Source: Spirogloea muscicola | Lineage: Eukaryota > Streptophyta > Zygnematophyceae > Spirogloeales > Spirogloeaceae | Reading direction: 5' to 3' | Assembly: GCA_009602725.1 (NCBI GenBank) | Contig: WELB01000006.1 | Location: 616,910 to 640,685, forward strand | DNA: 23,776 nucleotides | Shown here: in pieces, positions 16,601 to 23,776 of the stretch | Numbering within the stretch: the stretch's first letter is position 1 | How the letters are laid out: the number at the start of each line of letters is the position of its first letter | Notes under the pieces: model-generated | The model's input: the letters and a program-made list of their open reading frames with translations, nothing else | Told to the model about the DNA's origin: nothing | Database searches by the model: none | Position numbers and translations under genes: made by a program

Positions 16601-16643
16601 ACAGGCGAGGAGGCAACGGCCTTTGCTCATTTCATCATTAGCA

Positions 16644-18497
16644 TCAGGACACGTAGTCTAGGTCCTCGACGATGCCAATCTGCAGTGTACAAGCAAATCA
16701 TGAATTGTACGTCCTTGTTGGTCTTGCATCTCTCACTTAGGATGGTAGCCACATTATCAGTCACCACATCTAGTCTGCTGCTCACCTCTTCGTATGCAGA
16801 TGCTAGCTTCTCCCGGGAGTCAGGATAGTTGGTGTTGCACCAGCGTTGCATGGCAAAAATGTTGTCTGCAGTTTTAGATAGAATGACACACAAGCTGACA
16901 CATAAATCACATTCGTTCTGTAGCGGGGCACATGCTAGGTGTCAACATGCAGGCAGGCTGACGTCGTCAGACACACCAACAATGGCAACACAGTACCTGT
17001 CCAGCGGTTTGTAGCATCATGAGCCACTTTGATTGCATCTCCTGCACAGGTCTGCTGCAACGTCAGAATGTGCAATATCAACTATCTGGTAACAATAGGT
17101 TGCCGAGCTGCTGAATATCTGAGTAATCTACTAAGTCTTTGCAATGCTGAGCGAGTCTGCAAAGCACAGATGTCCATGACAGATCTGAGTGTGTACTCAC
17201 GCTTCCTTGCAGAGACTTCTGGATCATGCTCTGCATACTTAAAAATCTCAGCCTGACACGAGTTAACAGCAAGGTAGCTGCAATGAGGGTGGCCACTCCG
17301 TCCAGTAATACAAACTACAATACACACAGATGATGAGATTGCTCAGCGTTGCCATCAAACTTGGATAGCTTCTGCAGTCAAGCACTGACAGCTCACCTTG
17401 AGGGATTTTTCTTCATCCAGCAGCCTGGACAATCTAGCCAGGGCTGCTTCTCGATCTGCCTGCCAGCAATAGAACAGCAATAGAACTGAGTCATGCATGC
17501 TGAAGATGTTGCGGTGGTTAAGTCATGCAGGAGCAGAGCTCTGTAAATGGCAATGGTGGTGTGGTGCTCACTGATTCTTCTCTTCCACTCTTCATGTTTT
17601 CCAGCTGTTCCTCTAACTCTACTTTCTTGTTCTTTGTTGCAGCTAGTTCTCCTTCGTGCTTGCTGACACTTTGTTGGAGCTGGAGGTGGAGGTTGTCATG
17701 ATTTAGTCTGCTTTCAATTTGCACCTCAACTATGAAACCAATTGATGCAGTGCTTGAGCACTCTGCTCATCATCTGCTAAGGGATCACAGTTGCAGAGGC
17801 CACCATGTCCTACATGTGTACGCACTTTACCTGTTTACTTGCAAGGCTTGGAAGGCTCCAGAAATAGACCTGCAAGAGCCAATTAGAGACCTGCTAATCC
17901 TCATCTCTCTCCAGATGAGATGCTTGTTGGCCTTCGCAACTATAGGATGATCAGGAGAAGACGGAGGAGGAGCAGGGGGAGCTATAGGATGACTCACAGA
18001 TGTGCCTATTTTGTCTTTCATCACAAGGTCATCATCAACCAGCGCTTGCAGTACATCCTTCACAGCCTGGCTTATCACACCCTTCTTTGGCCCCAATCTC
18101 TCAAGCTCCTTAAGCTGCAAGCCTCACAATACAAATTTTCAGGTACCTTGATTGAACCGATTCGGAGCTCCTCTCATGCTCCTCGGAAGTTCCTCCAGAA
18201 GTTCCTGCTGACATGCTGCCAAAAGCTATTGGTAGGAGCATGCCAGATGCATTACCAACCCAGAATAGGGCGGCAGCACAGAATCCATGGACTCATAACA
18301 TGCGTCTCATACCAAGAAGAAGTCTTTGGTCTCGTAGAATATTTCCAACAGCTTGTCTCGTTTCTCCTCCAGAGACAGGCCCCTTCTCTTGCTCTGCAAG
18401 ACTTGGGCGGCTCGTCAGCACCTCAGCGGTGCGCAGGAGCGGCCAGCCATGCCCGGCAGAGTGAATGCGAGGTCGTACTACTGTCTGTGCGCACCAT
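16644..18497 (-). CDS. MND1: MND1, meiotic recombination factor
   Basis: Partner of HOP2; the heterodimer stimulates strand invasion by DMC1/RAD51 between homologues in meiosis, in the nucleus. Exons: 18497-18495 (ATG only), 18393-18313, 18114-17998, 17869-17831, 17724-17572, 17459-17397, 17252-17201, 17041-16997, 16865-16786, 16679-16644 (669 nt, 222 aa; plant and animal MND1 are about 205-230). The N-terminal winged helix is obvious: [34 protein letters not shown], a [13 protein letters not shown] core, then YFWSLPS. A coiled coil fills about aa 81-160 ([12 protein letters not shown]). The C-terminus has [13 protein letters not shown] and ends [10 protein letters not shown], matching the conserved 'EDFDYI' end. 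The start is inferred: frame, phase and the family's usual 'MSK' opening all require an exon that supplies just Met, and ATG followed by GTGCGC at 18497 fits. Confidence 0.93.
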
Positions 18498-19602
18498 GCT
18501 GCCGCTCGCCGCAGGTCGCCAGGCGAGTGCCGGCTGCAGGGGCTGGGCCGCCGAGCGGTCGAGCCGACTGGGGAGCCGCAGGCGCCGCAGAATGCGGCGG
18601 GGCGGGCGCCTCCGCGGCGGAGGAGCCGGACCAGGCGGCGGCGGCGCCTCGTTCGTAATGGCTGTCCTCTGCGGGCTGGTGAGCGGCGCTTGAGAGCTGG
18701 CTAGCGGTGAGCAGCCTCTTGTCTCGTCGGCACGCAGAGGAGCACCCCTCCCCCGCGCTTTGCGTCAGCCCGCCTGACGGCAGGCCGGTGCCGCTGCTGC
18801 TGGTGACGCGCCCGCGCCCCGCCTGCTGGTCCAGGACCCCCGAGTACCTGACAAGCGGTCCTTCGGCGAAGGCCCCCGCCGGCGACTAATTTTGAGTCGC
18901 AAGGAAATTCTTATACGAAACTCGACATATCGGTCCTCCCTGCTAGCCGCGGGCCCGCAAGATGGCGCGGCCGGCGGCCCTGACCGGGTTGAGAGCGTCG
19001 CCCGGCTCAGACCCGGTCGAACACCGGCCGGTGATCGGCATGGGTACCCCGGTTAGCCCCGCGAGACGCTTCTTCCTTCTAGAGACCCTTTTGGGCCGTC
19101 GACAATCCAGTTGTGGGCTGGCTTTTTCCACCGCCAGAAACGACTGTATCACGTCTGACCGGAAGAGCGGTTCCTTCCATTATTCTGGCTTGGCTTTGGC
19201 CTCCCTCCCATCACATGCGCACCGCCAGCCTTGGTTCGGAAGAGGAGCTGCTTCCATAAACGCAGCAGCTTCCACAAGCTCACTTTCCACCAGTGCCTTC
19301 CCTTCTCCGCTCCGCCGCGCCCTCGCCGCCGCCGCCGCCGCCGCCGTCGCCGCCGCCACCGCCGCCGTCGCCGCCGCAGCGAGTTGCCTCCAAACGGACG
19401 TCCGCGCCTCCCGCAACCCGCTGCCCAGGCAGCAGCCCGGCGCGGGTCTCGCACCTGGCCTGCTGCTGGTAGTGCGGCGATCTGCTGAGGGCCGGCCGTT
19501 AGCTGGAATCAGCAGGTGCGCGACGGTGCCAGCCTGTGGAGCTCCGCACCCCGGGATGACTTAGACGGGCACAGGCAGTGATAGCCCTCGCCCTGCCGAT
19601 AC
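18498..19602. other. GC-rich spacer between divergent MND1 and ISCA1
   Basis: About 1.1 kb between two divergent start codons, so it should hold both promoters. It contains long open but low-complexity frames caused by high GC, including a (GCC)n-type run at about 19317-19378. A frame at 18707-18889 on + encodes a Pro/Arg/Leu-rich peptide ending in TAA at 18887-18889. A plausible acceptor (GGCACGCAG) lies inside it, but I recognise nothing. A 17-base match to the LINE-flanking repeat sits at 19114-19130. Confidence 0.4.
19317..19378 (+). repeat. GCC/GTC trinucleotide run
   Basis: Nearly uninterrupted CGC/GCC triplets with occasional GTC and ACC. It lies 225-286 bp upstream of the ISCA1 start codon. 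It gives misleading poly-Ala, poly-Arg or poly-Pro frames in all readings. Confidence 0.8.
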
Positions 19603-20945
19603 ATGGCAGCAGCAGCTTTGGCATCCTCGGCGCGCTCCGCTGCAGTGCGGGCGCCAGCGAAGCAGGTGAGCCCGCTGCCGGCCGACCCAGCAGGTGCCTC
19701 TTGCCGCAAGAGGAGTTGCACGCTGTAGCGAGAGAAGTCAATACAATACACTGTGCACTTTGAAGCCACTGCTCTACGGTGTTGTTNGGGGGAGGAGATG
19801 ATGCTTGCATGTGGATGTTAGTGATCTCGTTTCTGGGGTTTTGTCAGTGAGGACAAGTTGGATGCCAGGAGATTGTTCCCAAAGTAAGGCATGATGATTG
19901 AGAGTTATGCAGTGTATTCTCAGGCTCTCAACCTGACAGAGGCGGCGGCAAAGCGCATCCGGGACCTGCTGGACCAAAGGGGAAAGGAGTATCTGAAGCT
20001 TGGAGTCCGCACGCGGGGCTGCAACGGCTTGAGCTACACCCTCAATTACGCTGGTTAGCAGCACGCTCTTGCACCCTCACCACTTCAACTCTTTGGGTAG
20101 CCAGAGTGGCACTGCACTGGCCAAGCATCGTTCACCATGTCCCCATCATACACATGTCTGCTTCAGATCACAAGCCTAACCTCTTGGGTCATGTGGTGTA
20201 CATACCTCCAATTGCCTTAGGTTGCTCAGTAGTGTCTTATAATCAGGACTGTAGACATCAGCTGTCCCAGATCATGCAGGCTCACCAGTCTGCTGTCTTG
20301 GTTGGTGGGGGGTTTGGGTAATGCTTTGCACAGATGGCGCTGGCAGATTTGACGAGGTCGTGGAGGACAAAGGCGTGAAGGTCATCATTGATCCACGCGC
20401 CCTGATGCATGTCATTGGGACGCAGATGGACTTTGTTGACGACCGATTACGGTGAGCGTCTGTATATCTACTTCACCTGCTTTTCCTGGTGTCTTGCTGT
20501 AAGAGCCTGGCAACCTCAGTACTGAAGAGCGAGCGAAGGTCATTTATTGTTCTGAACCTAACGCCGTTGGCATCATGTTGGACTTAACTCATGAGGAACA
20601 GCTCTAAACTGTCTCACATCTCCGTCTCAAGCGCAACTGCACCCACCTCTCCCCCCCCCATCCCCCCCCAGCCCTTGGGGTTGCACTTATGAGCGGCCTT
20701 TCACAAGGCAGCTTGAGGTGCTCAAGGGAGCAAGAATCACATTGTTCCAGGGCCAGGCTTGGTCTTCAGGGCCAGGCTTGGTCAAAGTGGGCACATCCAG
20801 AGATGATCACGAATGTCAGGAATGCAACTCACCTGAGGTCCAGGTCATGCGTGTCTGTGTGTGCAGGTCAGAATTTATATTCATAAACCCAAACTCTAAG
20901 GGTGAATGCGGTTGTGGAGAGTCGTTCAAGACCCACGCTTCCTGA
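19603..20945 (+). CDS. ISCA1: A-type iron-sulphur cluster assembly protein, mitochondrial (ISCA1 type)
   Basis: Late-acting Fe-S carrier or assembly factor that helps make [4Fe-4S] clusters for mitochondrial enzymes. Exons: 19603-19665, 19924-20053, 20334-20451, 20867-20945 (390 nt, 129 aa). The first exon encodes a 21-residue Ala/Ser/Arg-rich, acid-free leader that looks like a mitochondrial presequence. The core has the three invariant cysteines: C54 in TRGCNGLSY, and C118 and C120 in [26 protein letters not shown] precedes the CGCG pair. Length and motif spacing match plant and animal ISCA1 rather than ISCA2. The ATG at 19603 is chosen because it alone gives a presequence in phase with exon 2. 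A single ambiguous base (N) lies in intron 1 at 19787. Confidence 0.95.
19787..19787. other. Ambiguous base (N)
   Basis: One undetermined base sits inside ISCA1 intron 1, in a T/G-rich context. It has no effect on coding. Confidence 0.99.
20651..20783 (+). repeat. Poly-C tract and 17-bp direct repeat in ISCA1 intron 3
   Basis: C runs of 9 and 8 lie at 20651-20659 and 20662-20669, giving G runs on the other strand. Further on, CAGGGCCAGGCTTGGTC occurs at 20748-20764 and 20767-20783 with a 2-bp spacer, a perfect duplication. Confidence 0.85.
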
Positions 20946-21795
20946 TGGGTTGAGTGCACCCGTGTACTGATAAATTAGTTTTTGTGCCTCCGACTCCTTG
21001 GAAACTTGGCCAAGGGGATGAGGTGCATGTATTTGTCTCCCTCAGAGGGAGCAGATGTGTCTCTTTGCTGCAGCTTATTGTCATCTGGTGCCCTGCTGTG
21101 CGCGACCTGGTAGAGGCATGTGTACTGATACCATCCTCTTGTAGATGCCGTATCTCCCAATTCTTTGGGCAATGCATTTGGGGCTCCTGTTGGTTGTTGA
21201 ATCCTTTCTGCGCTTTTGGGACAACAGCACCATCACAGTATCAATTTGGACATAGCTTGAACTTGGACGTTAATAAGCAGCAGACGACACAGATCAGCAG
21301 CAAGTAAGGAGATGCTCAATCGATAGGTTGTCTCTGTCTTGAGACATGACCGCAGTGCAATTTCTATAGCAGGTCATGCTCAATTGCGGCTACTTGTCAT
21401 CCTTTTGTGCCGTTGATTGGCACTGGTACTTGTGCAAATTGTGGCTGGAGGGCTGTGCACGAATACAGCGTTGCACAATACAGTCCAGCTCACATAGCGG
21501 GCAGCATTCTGCAACATGGTACCCACTACTATGTCTACTTGCACTATCTGACCGACAAGCTGCACAGTCTCCTAACTTCAAGTGGAATAATCAAAACTGG
21601 TCAATAGCTCCACCTTGCACTGGTAGGCGCAGGCAGCTACGTGCTTGTCTTAGCAGTGGGACAACCACCAGAGCTACCACGTCACATGGAACCCTAGGGC
21701 CCAGCATTGGCTCGGTGGAGCAGCGCAGGCACCTTGCAGCGTCAGCACGCCTGCCTCAACAGCCAGCCCAGCCCAGCGCTTGCACAGTGAAAGTC
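20946..21795. other. Intergenic space between convergent ISCA1 and the DUF4057 gene
   Basis: About 850 bp holding the two 3' UTRs. The open frames present, including a 192-codon one from 21376 that runs into the DUF4057 last exon on the opposite strand, show no recognisable product. I see no RNA gene or mobile element. Confidence 0.5.
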
Positions 21796-23675
21796 TCACA
21801 TGAGAGTCAGGCTGCTTTCACCGCCAGGCGGCTTTCGCAGGCCCCCAACCGACTCGCGTACCGCTGGCTTATCCTCGGCAAAGATGTTGCTTCCAACAAG
21901 CTCCCTGCGCTTGGCATCACTGAGCGGCAGGGCCGGCGCCTCATCCGCATATAGGCCCCGACCGAGGAGGTCAGCCACCTTGCGGTCATTCATCTTGCGC
22001 GGCGACGGCTCCGCCTCCACCTCTCCAAACACGATCTGGCTCTTCCTCCCTGCAGGCTGGACATAAAAACATAAAACTCAGCATTTCATTAAACTTGCCA
22101 AACCATTTGCTCAGGACCTTGTCGTAGTCAGTTGTGCAGCCTAGGTGGACCATTGCTGATCACATTTTCGCATATCACATTTTCGCATCTAAGCAACCTC
22201 TTCAACTGTCTCACCTAGTGACAATGCAAGCTACGTAGCAAAGCACTACATTTGAAAGCCCCAGCAAGGCCACACTGGTGCCAGCATCTTCTCCAGAATC
22301 TTAGATATGGCAGGCCAGGCTGTCGAAGTCAATGCATGACCTCAACCTCAAGTACAGCTAATAATCTGCAGAAGTCATCTGACATACACTGGTTTTTATA
22401 TAAACAACCTTGGTAAGGCTGCTTGCAGTTTCCGACATCAGCAGCTGACCTGCGAAATCCGGATGGATCGGCGATCGCCACTGATGCTCTGACTGCCGCC
22501 CTCACCTCCCACCTTGGCCAGGCTGCCCTCCATCTCCTTGAGCTTGGCAGACAGCATCTGCTTGCGTGAGGGCACATCATCCTGCGTCTCGCTGCTGCCC
22601 ACGAGCTCCTGCCGCTTGGCCTCTGACAGCGGCTTGGTCGGCGTCACCTGCTCCTCGCCAAAGCTGATCTGACTGATGCCACCAGCGGGCTGCAAGTCGC
22701 GAGTCGCAACAAGAGCAGGCCCTCAGTGGCAGGCGACTGTGGATCCTGCCGGCCACGCGCAGGTGGCACCTTGAGCTCGACATGGCCAAGTCGAGCGTCA
22801 CACCTGGTGCAAGCGGACGCTGGGCCGGTCGGTGATGACATTGCCGGTGTTCTGCTCTGCATTGCTGGCGTACGCATTTGAGGACACCTTCTCGGGCTCC
22901 GCGGCGAAGATGTTGCTCCCTGACATCTCCCGCAGCTTCGACGCGGACGGGTTCTTCCTGCGGGCCCGCTCGGCCAGGCCCCGGCGGCAGCGCCAGGGGT
23001 CAGCTCACCAGGCAGCCTCCAGTCATCGCCGCAGTGGACGCAAAGGCCAGACATTTGGCCACGGAGCGGCGGAGCAGCCACCACCACGCTCGGCAGCCAG
23101 GGACAACTGCTCAGCTCCTGCGCCACACTGCGGCCCTGCCTGGGCTCGCAGCAATGCGCCGCCTTTTTGGGGCTGGTGGCAGTCAGTGCCGCCAGCGGCA
23201 AGGCGGGCACCCACCTGCGGATGGGCTCGGGCTCGTCGACCTCGCCAAAGACGATCTGGCTGGGGCCACCGCCGGCCTGAGATAGCGGCGAGGAAAGTGG
23301 CGCCGTGCCGTCAGGCGAATGGGAGCCCGACGAGCGAGCGGCGCGCCGCCAGCCGAATCCCGCAAGCTGGTCGGAGCGGCAGCTAGATGCGGAAGCTGGC
23401 GGCGGCGGCCCACCATGCCGAGGCGTGCAGCCAGCCGGGGCGGCGAAGGCGGCGCCTGGGCCGCCGCGAATGGCGGGGCCAGGCGCCGCCTGCGTCCGCA
23501 GCAGCGTCAGCGGCGATGAGCGGCCTCGGAGGCTCACCGTGCTCAGGCGGCGGCCCCCCACCAGACTCGGCGATGACGCCGCCGGGCCGGCGCCGCCGTC
23601 CTCGGGCCAGCTGAAGTCGTGCGTGGTGCGGCTGCCGTGGGCGTGCGCCGCGCGCACTGCCATGGCGCCGTCCAT
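21796..23675 (-). CDS. DUF4057-family protein
   Basis: Plant-lineage protein of unknown function. Exons: 23675-23538, 23276-23215, 22957-22804, 22689-22450, 22056-21796 (855 nt, 284 aa, phases agree). It is built from a repeated module: SQI(V/S)FGE occurs three times (aa 52-58, 124-130, 204-210). Each is followed by a K/R-L-x-E-(M/L)-x-GS helix-like motif, of which KLREMSGSNIFA (74-85) and RRELVGSNIFA (to 258) are the best. The C-terminus reads GGLRKPPGGESSLTLM, exactly the DUF4057 ending. The N-terminus has THDFSWPED, equivalent to the family's TADLLTWSE. No enzyme motif, signal or TM is visible, and the chain looks disordered. The start could be 23675 or the in-frame ATG at 23663. The frame stays open to the window edge, so a further upstream exon cannot be excluded. 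It is convergent with ISCA1. Confidence 0.9.
22159..22188 (+). repeat. 15-bp perfect tandem duplication in a DUF4057 intron
   Basis: ATCACATTTTCGCAT is repeated back to back at 22159-22173 and 22174-22188, inside the 393-nt last intron of the DUF4057 gene. Confidence 0.9.
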
Positions 23676-23776
23676 CACGCCAGACGGCGGCCGCTTGCTC
23701 CTCCGCACGCCCAGCTGCCGCGCGCCGGCGGGCGCGTCACGCAATATGGCTGCCGTAGAGCGGCGGCGGCGGCAGC

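Noticed and set aside
16165-16602. 145-codon open frame on - below MND1
   Set aside because: MND1 ends properly at 16644, and this frame shows no family match. It overlaps better splice signals on +.
18962-19564. 200-codon open frame on + upstream of ISCA1
   Set aside because: It is low complexity from the GCC run, with no family resemblance. ISCA1 has a better in-phase start at 19603.
21376-21954. 192-codon open frame on +
   Set aside because: Its second half is antisense to the DUF4057 last exon, and the first half has no recognisable content.
22644-23744. 366-codon open frame on -
   Set aside because: Only its two short parts in DUF4057 exons 1 and 2 are real. The rest crosses introns and leaves the frame of exons 3 and 4.

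Overview
The window is nuclear DNA from a green alga. I infer a chlorophyte, possibly a trebouxiophyte. Genes are cut into many short exons by GT-AG introns, first exons and promoters are very GC-rich (CGG/GCC runs), and every recognised protein looks most like its land-plant family. No bacterial operon, CRISPR array or phage-like gene was seen. Six host genes could be read exon by exon. In each one the exon lengths sum to an exact multiple of three and the splice phases agree.

Layout, left to right. 1-about 720: two degraded copies of the C-terminal tail of an algal LINE-type reverse transcriptase, in tandem on +. 988-3812 (-): a DHHC palmitoyltransferase of the plant PAT17 / animal ZDHHC4 type, 10 exons, 411 aa. 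3813-3993: a 181-bp bidirectional promoter with telobox-like motifs. 3994-10012 (+): a RecQ helicase of the Arabidopsis RECQL2 / human RECQ1 type, 20 exons, 813 aa. 10608-15504 (-): nicastrin, the ectodomain subunit of gamma-secretase, 15 exons, 677 aa. 15505-16643: a spacer that seems to hold a short unidentified spliced gene on +. 16644-18497 (-): MND1, a meiotic recombination factor, 10 exons including one that holds only the ATG, 222 aa. 19603-20945 (+): a mitochondrial A-type iron-sulphur assembly protein (ISCA1 type), 4 exons, 129 aa. 21796-23675 (-): a DUF4057-family protein, 5 exons, 284 aa. Its start may continue past the window edge.

The genes are individual housekeeping or cell-biology genes, not a pathway cluster. 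RecQ and MND1 both act in DNA repair and recombination, but they are about 6.6 kb apart with nicastrin between them, so no joint function is implied. Gene order is alternating: PAT and RecQ are divergent, RecQ and nicastrin convergent, nicastrin and MND1 tandem, MND1 and ISCA divergent, ISCA and DUF4057 convergent.

I did not find a clear new multi-gene system. The points most worth a second look are the unidentified spliced segment between nicastrin and MND1, the match between DUF4057 and the animal Jupiter/HN1 family, the telobox inverted repeat in the PAT/RecQ promoter, and the tandem LINE tails.
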